DNA of 13,909 nt from Nitrospinota bacterium (GCA_029937135.1 JAPYQX010000002.1:20253-34161), one strand, 5' to 3'; counted from the stretch's first letter, positions 6,136-13,744 are shown. A program made the numbers and translations. Notes: generated by a model from the letters alone, not told the origin.

Positions 6136-7352
6136 CCGGTCTCCTCCTGCTCCGGCAGCGGATCCACAATCGGGCAATCAACAGCGGCCATATCGGCATA
6201 CTTGAGCGCCGTTGCGGTGTTGAACATCACGATACGCTCGTCCGCATCCACCGCGCCGCGCTCCCTGAGCGTCCGGAGGGCGGCGACACAGGCCGCCCCC
6301 TCGGGGCAAACCGGAACCCCCTCGGCGGCCCCGGTCTCGCGCTGGGCTATGATCATCGCCTCGTCGGGAACCGCCACCGCCGTACCGCCGCTCTCGCGAA
6401 TCGCCTCAAGGCAAAGCGTATCGGCGAGCACCTTGGGGGCGCGCAGCCCTGAAACCTTCGTCGTCGGATTCTCCCAAAGCTCGGCCACATCCCGGCCCGC
6501 CTCCAGCGCCCTCACCAGCGGAGCGCACCCCTCGGCCTGGACCGAGATCATGCGCGGCCGCTCAGAGCCGATCCATTCGAGCGCCTCCATCTCGGCGAAC
6601 GCCTTCCACATCGCGACCAGGCCGGTTCCGCCGCCGGTGGGATACACAATGGCGTCTGGAAGCGCTCCGTTCAACTGCTCGAATAGCTCGAAGGCCATCG
6701 TCTTTTTCCCCTCGGCGCGGTAGGGCTCCTTGAAGGTCGAGAGGTCGAACCATCCCTCGGCGGGCCCCCGCTGGGCGACCATGACCCCGCAATGGTAGAG
6801 GGTGCCGCGTACCTCGGTCACCTTCGCTCCGGCCAGGACGCACTCGGCCTTGTGGACGGCGGGTGCGTCCGCCGGGACGAAAATATGTGCCTCGATCCCC
6901 GCGCGGGCGGCATAGGCAGCGGCGGCGCCCCCCGCGTTTCCCGCCGTGGGAACGGCGATTTTTTCCGCCCCGAACAGGCGGGCCATCGAGATGGCAGCGG
7001 ACATCCCCCGCGCCTTGAAGCTGCCCGTCGGATTTTTTCCCTCGTCCTTGATGTAGAGCCGGCTCAGGCCCAGCCTCGCCCCCAGGCGGGGAGCCTCTAA
7101 TAGGGGGGTCATCCCCTCGCCGAGGGAGACAACAGCCTCCATGGAGGGCACGGGCAAAAGCTCGTGGTAGCGCCACATATCCGCCCGCCGGCCCGCCAAA
7201 GCTCCGGGGCGAAGGGTCCGGGCGGCAGCTTCGAGATCGTAGCGCGCCAGCAGGGGAGCGCTCGCCGGACTCAGGTTGCGCAACGAATCCACCGGGAATC
7301 GCTCGCCCGTTTTTGAACACTCAAGCGCTATCAACGCGGAAAAACCGCTCAT
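6132..7352 (-). CDS. thrC: Threonine synthase
   Basis: Threonine synthase is a PLP enzyme that turns O-phosphohomoserine into threonine. The fold-type II features are clear: the PLP lysine in NPTGSFKARG (about residue 113), TAGNAGGAAAAYAARAG, the STFKEPYRAEGKKT stretch, and the phosphate-binding loop YPTGGGTGL at about 238-246. The N-terminus LECSKTGERFPVD is the short Cys-containing lead-in common to this class. GVPVCPEGAAC near the C-terminus is also typical. The ATG at 7352 has AAGGAG (7358-7363) 5 nt upstream; a TTG one codon earlier is less likely. At 406 aa it is of usual length for the class. It heads a minus-strand set with PTPS, whose start overlaps its stop, and is divergent from the cupin remnant. 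Confidence 0.93.
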   Translation of the reverse strand: MSGFSALIALECSKTGERFPVDSLRNLSPASAPLLARYDLEAAARTLRPGALAGRRADMWRYHELLPVPSMEAVVSLGEGMTPLLEAPRLGARLGLSRLYIKDEGKNPTGSFKARGMSAAISMARLFGAEKIAVPTAGNAGGAAAAYAARAGIEAHIFVPADAPAVHKAECVLAGAKVTEVRGTLYHCGVMVAQRGPAEGWFDLSTFKEPYRAEGKKTMAFELFEQLNGALPDAIVYPTGGGTGLVAMWKAFAEMEALEWIGSERPRMISVQAEGCAPLVRALEAGRDVAELWENPTTKVSGLRAPKVLADTLCLEAIRESGGTAVAVPDEAMIIAQRETGAAEGVPVCPEGAACVAALRTLRERGAVDADERIVMFNTATALKYADMAAVDCPIVDPLPEQEETG

Positions 7353-7368
7353 CAAGACTCCTTTTCGC

Positions 7369-7392
7369 CACTCCGGCCGTCACTCCGGCCGC
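7369..7392. repeat. 12-bp tandem duplication in the thrC leader
   Basis: CACTCCGGCCGT (7369-7380) is followed directly by CACTCCGGCCGC (7381-7392), 11 of 12 bases identical. It lies just upstream of the thrC ribosome site on the minus strand. Its role is unknown. Confidence 0.6.
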
Positions 7393-7444
7393 CCCTCCGT
7401 TGAGGCCCATCCCGAAACGGGATTGGAATCCGCCCCCCGGTATC

Positions 7445-7464
7445 CGTATAAAGAAGATTATACG
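7445..7464. promoter_or_regulatory. Perfect inverted repeat, candidate operator
   Basis: CGTATAA (7445-7451) and TTATACG (7458-7464) are perfect complements around the 6-nt spacer AGAAGA. The 20-bp AT-rich dyad stands out in GC-rich DNA and lies in the divergent gap between thrC and the cupin/metallo-hydrolase genes, where a dimeric regulator could act on either side. No regulator gene is adjacent. Confidence 0.45.
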
Positions 7465-7497
7465 CTTGCTCGACATCTCTAAAATGGAAAATGGGCC

Positions 7498-7900
7498 ATG
7501 AAACCAAAAATGCGCGGCGAAGGCGAAATCGAATGACAGCCGGCGGCCCTGCACCAGGAATTGTTTCAAAAGGAACTTGTCTCCCCCGCCGAGGCCGGGG
7601 AGCTCAATCTCCACCTGTGGAAGATTCTCCGCGAACGCATCGAACCGGGGGCGCGCCGTCCTCCCGCACACCCACGACACCGCCGAAATCATCCACTTCA
7701 CGAACGGCGAGGTGAGGGCGCTCCTGGGTGAGAAGCGCTTCGACTGCGGGCCCGGCGACACCCTAATCGTCCCCGCCGGCAGTATCCACGGGGTCTCGAA
7801 TACGGGCGAGGGCCCGAGCGAGCAGATCAGTTTTTTCATCCCCGAAAAAGGAAAAGAAAATTTCGGGCGCACCGAGCTTGCGCCGGGTATCCTGAATTAA
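7498..7900 (+). pseudogene. Broken cupin-domain protein
   Basis: The downstream frame encodes a clear single cupin barrel: metal-binding PHTHDTAE (His, His, Glu), FTNGEVRALLGEKRF, then PGDTLIVPAGSIHGVSNTG with the third His. Its N-terminal part is in a different frame: from the TTG at 7561 it reads LFQKELVSPAEAGELNLHL and WKILRERIEPG, a sensible cupin lead-in. The two join if the G5 run at 7647-7651 had four G, giving IEPGRAVLPHTH. A second lesion is a TGA at 7534-7536 in the frame that would start at the ATG 7498 (MKPKMRGEGEIE). The true start is unclear; the TTG at 7561 or an ATG at 7533 with another frame slip are alternatives. It lies 64 bp before the first metallo-hydrolase on the same strand, so they may form one operon. 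Sequencing error is possible for the G run. Confidence 0.7.
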
Positions 7901-7964
7901 ATCAGGAAGATTTAAACCGGGAAATTCAAACCGGATCGTACATCGTCCCGAAAAGGAGAAACTC

Positions 7965-8840
7965 ATGGCAAGCCGAACGAAGGTCATGCCAGCACCCGCG
8001 AGCACCCAGGGAATGGTCAATGTCACGAAAGGCATCTACGCCCATATCGGCGGGGGCGGGACCACGAATTTCGGCCTCATCCTCACGAACGATAAACCCG
8101 TCATCATCGACAACGACATTCGCGTCCGTAAACTATTTCTCGCCGGCGCACGCCGAATCACCAAAAAAGACGCCGGTCTCGTGCTGAACACTCACCACAA
8201 TTTCGACCACACCTCGGACAACGGCTATTACGCGAAACGTGGGGCTGTTTCCTTCGGGGTCGATCTCGTCCGGCAGGAAATGGAGCGCGAGTACGCCTCG
8301 GGCAACTGGGTGAAGCAGATGGCGGGCCGTGGCCCCAAGGTCGAACATCTTGTCGGGAAGCTCGGAATCTCCCCGCCCACCGTCACTTTCGAGGAGCAGA
8401 TCGACATTCGCTACGGCGGGCGATTGTTCCAGATGATATATATCGATCACTGCCACACCAAGGGCGACACCGTGGTCTGGATGCCCGAGGAGGGTGTTCT
8501 CTTCGCGGGCGACCTGCTCACCTACCAGACCCATCCGGTGAATCGCCTCGGCGATTTCATGAACTGGCTCCCGGCGCTCGGCGTCCTCAAGAAATTTCCG
8601 GTGAAATACATCGTCCCCGGGCACGGCCCGCTCCCCCCGAGGGGAGGCGGGATCATCGACGAAAATAAAGCCTATCTCACCCACCTCAAAAATCGCACGG
8701 CGGCGGCTCTCAAAAAACACCGAACCTCCGCTAAGGCGTCTCAGGCCGTATCGATGCCCGAGTACGCCAAATGGTTCCGAGCCCGGAACGTCCCCAACAA
8801 TTCGCTCAAGATGGCGAAGGATCTCAGAAAGAAGCGCTAG
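7965..8840 (+). CDS. Metallo-beta-lactamase-fold hydrolase, copy 1 (intact)
   Basis: The 291-residue protein has the metallo-beta-lactamase fold. IGGGGTTNFGLIL at about 28-40 and PVIIDND at about 45-51 form the first strands. The zinc motif is NTHHNFDHTSDN (His77, Asn79, Asp81, His82), so the second His of HxHxDH is Asn. Further ligands are His164 in HCHTKGD, Asp183 in LFAGDLL and His220 in VPGHGP. The region WMPEEGVLFAGD resembles SoxH-like or quinoprotein-relay hydrolases, but there is no signal peptide. The basic C-terminal helix region (about 235-291) is shared with copy 2. The ATG at 7965 has AAAAGGAGA just upstream. The substrate is unknown. It is followed after 25 nt by a paralog, which indicates tandem duplication. 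Confidence 0.85.
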   Translation: MASRTKVMPAPASTQGMVNVTKGIYAHIGGGGTTNFGLILTNDKPVIIDNDIRVRKLFLAGARRITKKDAGLVLNTHHNFDHTSDNGYYAKRGAVSFGVDLVRQEMEREYASGNWVKQMAGRGPKVEHLVGKLGISPPTVTFEEQIDIRYGGRLFQMIYIDHCHTKGDTVVWMPEEGVLFAGDLLTYQTHPVNRLGDFMNWLPALGVLKKFPVKYIVPGHGPLPPRGGGIIDENKAYLTHLKNRTAAALKKHRTSAKASQAVSMPEYAKWFRARNVPNNSLKMAKDLRKKR

Positions 8841-8865
8841 CCAGAGTTTTCGAGGGAGACGCCCT

Positions 8866-9733
8866 ATGCCGAAAATGTCCGGGACAAAGACAAAATCGCC
8901 GATTCTGTGCGAAATCGCCAAGGGCGTTTACGTCTTTATTGGCGGAGGCGGGTTGACCAATTTCGGCCTCGTCCTTACGAAGGACAAACCCGTCGTCATC
9001 GATAGCGACATGCGAGTCCGTAGCCGTTTTATAAAGGGGATGCGCCAGATTACCCGAAAAAACGCGGGCCTTGTCTTCAACACCCATCACAACTTCGATC
9101 ACACCTCGGACAACCGCTACCACACCCTGCGCGGCGCCGTCACCATCGGGTCCGAATTCACCCGCCGGGAGATGGAGCCCGAGATGGAGACGAAAGGGGT
9201 GCCCATCACCTCCGGAACGGATTCAACCTGGAACGCCACGCGCCGAATTTCGGCATCTACCCTCCCCTGATCACCTTCGAGGATTGCCTGGAAATCCGTT
9301 ACGGTGGGCGGCTTTTCCGGATCATCCACTTCGGTCACTGCCATACGAAGGGCGACTCGGTGATATGGATGCCCGAAGAGAAAATTCTTTTCGCCGGCGA
9401 CCTGATCGCCTACCGCTCCCACACCGCCTCAAGCCAGGGCAACTTCGACAACTGGCGGCGGGCCCTCAACCGGCTCAAAAGACTCCCCGCGCGGCGGTTT
9501 ATACCCGGCCACGGCAACCTGCCTCCCCGGGGGGCGGAATCGTTGAGGAGAACATCGCCTATTTCAATAATCTGCGCCGCCGAGCCGCCGCCGCTCTCAA
9601 AAAAGAAAGTTCACCCGCCAAGGCCGCAGCTCTTGTTCAGATGCCCGAATGCGCCCGATGGATCCGCCCCCACAACCTCGCCGTCAACGCTCTGAACATG
9701 ACCCGGCATTTGCAGCGGAAGAAAAAAAGTTAG
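8866..9733 (+). pseudogene. Metallo-beta-lactamase-fold hydrolase, copy 2 (two frameshifts)
   Basis: This is a paralog of the preceding gene, alike along its whole length but spread over three frames. Segment 1 (8866 to about 9196) gives IGGGGLTNFGLVL and NTHHNFDHTSDN. Segment 2 (about 9200-9530) gives GIYPPLITFED, HCHTKGDSV, WMPEEKILFAGDL and IPGHGNLPPRG. Segment 3 (about 9535-9733) gives GGGIVEENIAYFNNL to the basic tail and a TAG. Both breaks are repaired by adding one G: at the G4 run 9196-9199 and at the C4G6 tract ending at 9534. The restored protein would be about the same length as copy 1 and keeps all ligand positions, including the Asn variant. It could be a young pseudogene, a gene with variable G tracts, or an intact gene with assembly errors. 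The start ATG has GGGAGA 6 nt upstream. Its stop overlaps that of the convergent gene. Confidence 0.8.
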
Positions 9734-10296
9734 TCCCACTTTTCGGGCGGCAGCTCGTCCGGGAAATCCTCGGGCCGGACATCCCCGCGCGCGCGCCGGC
9801 CGATGAGGCGGCCAGAGGGAAGGGCGAAGCGGCTCTCGACCTCGGCGGAGGAGGACCAGGGCTCGTCGTTCCGGAATCCGCCGAGGCGAATCTCGCCCCG
9901 GACGATGAGCGTGTCCCCTTCAGCCACCGGCGTCTCGCGCACAACCCCGGTTCGCATATCCGAGAATCGCACCTCGCCGTCATCCACCCCGAAGGCGAAT
10001 ACCGCGCCGCTGCGCCGCCAATTTACGGTGGCGTACTCGCCTCCGCTCTCGCTTCTGTTCATATCGGCGATGCTGGTTCCGGCGATGAGGAGGCCGCTCA
10101 GGATGAGCGGGGGCGCAAGGACCCAGCCCGCCGGGCTGCCGGTCCGCCAGCGGAAGTTGCCGCTCGCCCGGTCGATGGCGAAAAACAACCCGCGCTCCTG
10201 ATCGTTGATGACGCCGAATATCGAGGTCTCGTCCACCACATGGAGCGGTGAGAATACCCCCAGCCGGGTCATCATCTCGTCGGGTGAAATTGTCAT
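9730..10296 (-). CDS. Small PQQ-like beta-propeller-blade protein of unknown function
   Basis: This 188-residue protein contains two PQQ/BamB-like blade motifs: FAIDRASGNFRWRT followed by GWVLAPPLILSGLLIAG, and VFAFGVDDGEVRF. These match the pattern 'display, A.D..TG...W' of beta-propeller repeats. Two to three blades are too few to close a propeller, so it may oligomerise or use the fold differently. No signal peptide or membrane segment is seen, unlike periplasmic PQQ enzymes, so it is probably cytosolic. The C-terminus is charged (RPEDFPDELPPEKWD). The ATG at 10296 is chosen for the GGAGG at 10301-10305, although the 4-nt spacing is short; the frame is open far upstream without another good signal. 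Its TAA overlaps the TAG of the metallo-hydrolase pseudogene. The function is unknown. Confidence 0.65.
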   Translation of the reverse strand: MTISPDEMMTRLGVFSPLHVVDETSIFGVINDQERGLFFAIDRASGNFRWRTGSPAGWVLAPPLILSGLLIAGTSIADMNRSESGGEYATVNWRRSGAVFAFGVDDGEVRFSDMRTGVVRETPVAEGDTLIVRGEIRLGGFRNDEPWSSSAEVESRFALPSGRLIGRRARGDVRPEDFPDELPPEKWD

Positions 10297-10447
10297 AGGG
10301 CCTCCAGGCGCTCTGTCCTGGGAAAAAATTGATAAATAGACTCTTGCGGGCCACGGGCGAAGCTGGGATGATTTCCCGATGCCGCACCGGCGCAGGCTCC
10401 ACCGGGGAGCGCGCGGGGCGGCCAGCCTCTCAACAATGGAGTGGCCA

Positions 10448-11800
10448 ATGACCCGGGACGGCGGGCTTTTTCCCGGCAAGCTCCCGCGCACCTGGCGGGA
10501 GATCAGCAGCTTCTTCTGGAGCAGTATCTGGGGCGCCCACGCCGCTCTCCGCCTGCCCATCCTAGCACTCGTTCGCTTCTACGCCGATCAGGCCCCCATC
10601 CGGGCCGCCGCGCTCACCTACACCACCCTGCTCTCAATCGTTCCCGTTCTTGCTTTTGCCTTCGCCATACTGCGCGGACTGGGCTTTGACCAGGGGATTT
10701 ACGAATACATCATCGAGCAGCTCGGTCCTGTCTTTAACACCGACGTGCGCGAGCAGCTTTTCACCTTTATCGGCAAGGTCAATTTCAAGACCCTGGGTGC
10801 GACCGGTCTCGGTGTGTTTCTCTTGAGCATCATCCTCACCCTCAACACCGTGGAGCGCTCCCTGAACGACATCTTCAATGTAAAGGAAAACCGGCCGCTT
10901 TCCCGGAAATTCACCGACTACTTCAGCATGATATTTTTTACGCCGCTCCTCCTCGGAATCATCCTCAGTTCTACGATGCTTTTCAAAATTCGCGGCTTCG
11001 TCGCTTCGCTCGGCTCCTATTGGTTCCTGACCACCGGGGCGGAGTTCCTTCTCAAACTGGTGCCACTGGCCGGCTCGATTATTCTCATCACTCTGATGTT
11101 GATCGTTTTGCCGAACACCAGGATCAGGTTCGTCCCCGGCCTGGTGGGCGGGGCGGTTGGCGGGGTGTTGATGTTCTTCCTTCAGTGGGCTTACGTGAGT
11201 TTTCAGGTGGGATTCGCCGGTAAAATGGCCATCTACGGCCACCTTGCCCAGCTTCCCATCCTGATGGTCTGGATCTACCTGAGCTGGTGCATTCTGTTTT
11301 ACGCGGCGGGGCTATCGGCCCTCCTCCAGGGGGTTCCTGCGAGGTCCGGAGACCAGCCCCCACGCGGTACGGATGGAGGCGGCTGGGAGCCGGCCCTGAT
11401 GGTGATGGCCTCCCTCGCAGCCCGCGCCGCCACACGGAAACCGCTACTGACCCTTGAGGAACTCAAAAAAAAGATGGACTATCCCGCTGAAATCCTGAAA
11501 GATATCGTTAACAGATTGAAAGACAGCGGACTCATCGCCGAAACCGGTGAAGGGGGGCGGTTGCTCCCGGCGAGGAGCCCGGCCGCAATCGCGGCCATCG
11601 AAATTTTTGACGCCGCCGAGGACGCGCCGCATACGGGCGGCGGAGGCGAGCACCCCCGGGCGGGAACGCTTCTCGGCGAGATGCACGAAAAACGGCGGCA
11701 GACTCTCGAGGGAATCACTCTCGATATGTTGCTCGACGGCGGCGACCAGGCCGGAATCACGGGTCATATGTCCGTCGCCGAAGCTTCCGCCAACGGATGA
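10448..11800 (+). CDS. YihY/BrkB-family inner-membrane protein with winged-helix-like tail
   Basis: The N-terminal two thirds match the YihY/virulence-factor BrkB family, polytopic inner-membrane proteins once mis-assigned as RNase BN. Family landmarks are the RFYADQAPIRAAALTY segment followed by TTLLSIVPVLAFAFAIL, then LTLNTVERSLNDIFNVKENRP, and about six hydrophobic helices including LPILMVWIYLSWCILFYAAG. After the last helix comes a soluble region of about 150 residues. Its LTLEELKKKMDYPAEILKDI and VNRLKDSGLIAE look like a winged-helix DNA- or protein-binding fold, and a polar tail follows. I prefer the ATG at 10448 because GGAG lies 7 nt ahead (450 aa); ATGs at 10379 and 10436 are in frame but lack a good site. 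The molecular role of this family is unsettled. A kinase-like gene follows 56 nt later on the same strand. Confidence 0.88.
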   Translation: MTRDGGLFPGKLPRTWREISSFFWSSIWGAHAALRLPILALVRFYADQAPIRAAALTYTTLLSIVPVLAFAFAILRGLGFDQGIYEYIIEQLGPVFNTDVREQLFTFIGKVNFKTLGATGLGVFLLSIILTLNTVERSLNDIFNVKENRPLSRKFTDYFSMIFFTPLLLGIILSSTMLFKIRGFVASLGSYWFLTTGAEFLLKLVPLAGSIILITLMLIVLPNTRIRFVPGLVGGAVGGVLMFFLQWAYVSFQVGFAGKMAIYGHLAQLPILMVWIYLSWCILFYAAGLSALLQGVPARSGDQPPRGTDGGGWEPALMVMASLAARAATRKPLLTLEELKKKMDYPAEILKDIVNRLKDSGLIAETGEGGRLLPARSPAAIAAIEIFDAAEDAPHTGGGGEHPRAGTLLGEMHEKRRQTLEGITLDMLLDGGDQAGITGHMSVAEASANG

Positions 11801-11856
11801 GCGAAGGAAGGTAGGCAAAACCAACCGGGCCGGTGCCCACCGAGGAGGACGCCAGC

Positions 11857-12438
11857 ATGGCTGTCATCACTATTTCACGTCAGTACGGAACCGGTGGGAT
11901 CAACATCGGACGAAAGATCGCCGAAAAAATCGGGTACCGATTCATGTATCTCGACGAGTTGATAGCGGCCTGCAGCGAGCGTGGGCTTGAAATCGACCTC
12001 GAACGCATCGAAGGGCGGCCCCCGAAAATTGTCGAGCGTCTCTTCGGGCTCAACCGGGACACGGTCCGCGATACCATCCAGGAAGTAATGAAAGAAGCTG
12101 CCCGGGTTGGGGATGTCATTATCGGTGGTTGGGGAGGCCAGGTTTTACTCAAGGATCATCCCGGCGCCCTGCACCTGCGGATCGTGGGCTCGGACGAGTC
12201 TCGCACCCGGCACATTATGGACTCCGCCGGCCTCCCGCATACCCAGGCATACGAAATTGTCGAGAAGACAAACCGCGACCAAAGCCTATTTTCGAATTAT
12301 TTCTTCAACGTGGATTTCTCCGACCCCAAGCTCTACCACGCTGTAATGAATATCGACCAAACCTCTCAAGAGGAAATCGTGGAAATGGCCGAGATTCTGC
12401 TTGAAAATATAAAAGAGGAAACCGCAGCGAGCGGATAA
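11857..12438 (+). CDS. Cytidylate kinase-like P-loop protein
   Basis: The start AVITISRQYGTGGINIGRKI is the modified P-loop (SRQxGxGG) of the cytidylate-kinase-like family (Cmk2 type), followed by AEKIGYRFMYLDELI. The LID/second half has RIVGSDESRTRHIM and NRDQSLFSNYFFNVDFSDP, where true cytidylate kinases have the R-D-x-D-S/T motif; FNVDFSDPKLYHAVMNID is typical of the family. It probably phosphorylates a nucleotide or another small substrate using ATP, but the substrate is not known for most members. The ATG at 11857 (193 aa) has AGGAGGA 7-8 nt upstream; a GTG at 11833 would add eight residues that overlap that site. It lies downstream of the BrkB-like gene and may share its transcript. It converges with the MFS gene across 21 bp. 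Confidence 0.85.
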   Translation: MAVITISRQYGTGGINIGRKIAEKIGYRFMYLDELIAACSERGLEIDLERIEGRPPKIVERLFGLNRDTVRDTIQEVMKEAARVGDVIIGGWGGQVLLKDHPGALHLRIVGSDESRTRHIMDSAGLPHTQAYEIVEKTNRDQSLFSNYFFNVDFSDPKLYHAVMNIDQTSQEEIVEMAEILLENIKEETAASG

Positions 12439-12459
12439 GCCGGTAAGGCGCCCCGCCGA

Positions 12460-13683
12460 TCAGACCGGACGGGCCGCCCGCAGGGTGGCCGCCACCCCGG
12501 TGAAAAGCGAAAGCAAATTCATCGCCAACACCAGCACGAAAGCCCACTGATAGCTTCCCATCACGTCGAAAATATAACCCGCGAACCACGGGCCCAGCCC
12601 CGACGCCAACCCGGCGCCCAGCTGGCTGAACCCAAGGATGCGCCCAAAGCTCCTGCCCGGAAAAATATCGGCCTTGAGCGAAACGAAAGAAGTTCCGCGG
12701 GCTCCGGCCCCGATTCCGTAGAGCAGTACAAACGGGAAGACAAACATCCAGCGGTCCGCCGAGACAAGCATCAGGCACAAAATACCCGACAAGCTGATCA
12801 CGCTGGCCACCGCGAAGGTCAACCGCCTCCCTACCCGGTCCGCGATCCATCCTCCGGCAATGCCGCTGAAAGCCCGAAAAATAGCCATGAACCCGAGAAG
12901 CCACGCCGCCATGATTTTGGTGATGCCGACATCCACCATGTGGGCCACCTGGTGAACCCCCACGATACTGAACGCAGCGCCCTGGAAAATTCCCGACAGG
13001 AAAAGAAGCCAGAAGGATTGATCGCGAATCGCCCGGGCAAGCGTCCAGTCCTCCCCGGCTTTGCCCGGTGCGATATTTTTCGGCGAGGGAGGCCGGCGGT
13101 GAAATAACAGGTTGATGGGCAAAAGGACCACAACGATGCCGGCGGCGAGGATGAGATAGGCCGAACGCCAGCCCACCCATCCGATCAAAAATGCCGAGAG
13201 CGGCACGAGTATCAGGCTCCCGGCGCTCCTCCCGGAATGGGTGATTCCCATCGCGGTGGAGCGCATTCGCACGAACCACTGGCTCACCACGGTGCTCGTC
13301 GGAACCATCCCGATAAGGGTGACGCCGAGGGCGACAATTACGCCGTAGTACAAATAGAGCGTGAAACGGCTCGAAACGGCGGACATCAGGACCAGCCCCG
13401 CCCCAAGAACGACCACCCCGGAAGGAATCACCACCCGTGGGCCGAAGCGGTCGATCAGGGCGCCGATGGGCCCGGCGGCGATCGCAAAAGTTACCATCGA
13501 GGTGGAAAACGCCAGGGCCGTATCGGCCCGTGACCAGCCGAACTCTTCGAGAAAGGTGACGTAGAAAACGGGAAAGGTACTGACTATCGAGCCGCCGATG
13601 GCCATCGTGACAAACGTCAAACCGACGACGAGCCAGCCGTAGTAGCGCGGATTTCCTTCGTCCGATGTTTCAAAGAAGCGCAT
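12460..13683 (-). CDS. MFS transporter, monocarboxylate/oxalate-formate-like
   Basis: This 407-residue protein has the 12-helix layout of the major facilitator superfamily. YYGWLVVGLTF at the start and EEFGWSRADTALAFS after helix 1 are typical of the MCT/OFA (monocarboxylate, oxalate:formate) branch. GALIDRFGPR in loop 2-3 is MFS motif A, and its repeat GGWIADRVGRR is in loop 8-9. The central loop is HRRPPSPKNIAPGKAGED. It should move a small organic anion across the inner membrane by proton coupling or exchange; the substrate cannot be read from sequence. The ATG at 13683 is chosen because GAGGAG (13691-13696) lies 7 nt upstream; the frame opens 12 codons earlier. The leader holds a UUCG hairpin. 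There is no linked catabolic gene on the same strand. Confidence 0.9.
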   Translation of the reverse strand: MRFFETSDEGNPRYYGWLVVGLTFVTMAIGGSIVSTFPVFYVTFLEEFGWSRADTALAFSTSMVTFAIAAGPIGALIDRFGPRVVIPSGVVVLGAGLVLMSAVSSRFTLYLYYGVIVALGVTLIGMVPTSTVVSQWFVRMRSTAMGITHSGRSAGSLILVPLSAFLIGWVGWRSAYLILAAGIVVVLLPINLLFHRRPPSPKNIAPGKAGEDWTLARAIRDQSFWLLFLSGIFQGAAFSIVGVHQVAHMVDVGITKIMAAWLLGFMAIFRAFSGIAGGWIADRVGRRLTFAVASVISLSGILCLMLVSADRWMFVFPFVLLYGIGAGARGTSFVSLKADIFPGRSFGRILGFSQLGAGLASGLGPWFAGYIFDVMGSYQWAFVLVLAMNLLSLFTGVAATLRAARPV

Positions 13684-13728
13684 GTTTACGCTCCTCTCTC
13701 CACGCGGGACGACACACAACCCAGGCGC

Positions 13729-13744
13729 TTCCCCCGAAGGGGAA
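13729..13744 (-). promoter_or_regulatory. UUCG-tetraloop hairpin in the MFS gene leader
   Basis: On the minus strand the RNA would read UUCCCC-UUCG-GGGGAA, a perfect 6-bp stem closed by the very stable C(UUCG)G tetraloop. It lies 46 nt upstream of the MFS start codon. No T tract follows, so it is more likely a leader or mRNA-stability element than a terminator. Confidence 0.5.

Noticed and set aside
5779..6723. Plus-strand open frame of about 314 codons over PTPS and thrC
   Set aside because: It is antisense to two genes with intact catalytic motifs, and its Ser/Ala/Pro-rich translation resembles no protein I know.
8133..8921. Minus-strand open frame of about 262 codons over metallo-hydrolase copy 1
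   Set aside because: It is the mirror frame of a motif-complete gene, and a similar mirror frame occurs over copy 2, as expected from shared sequence rather than function.
9525..9534. Programmed frameshifting at C4G6
   Set aside because: The copy has a second unrelated break at 9196-9199, the site does not follow the usual X-XXY-YYZ slippery pattern with a downstream structure, and copy 1 does not need it.
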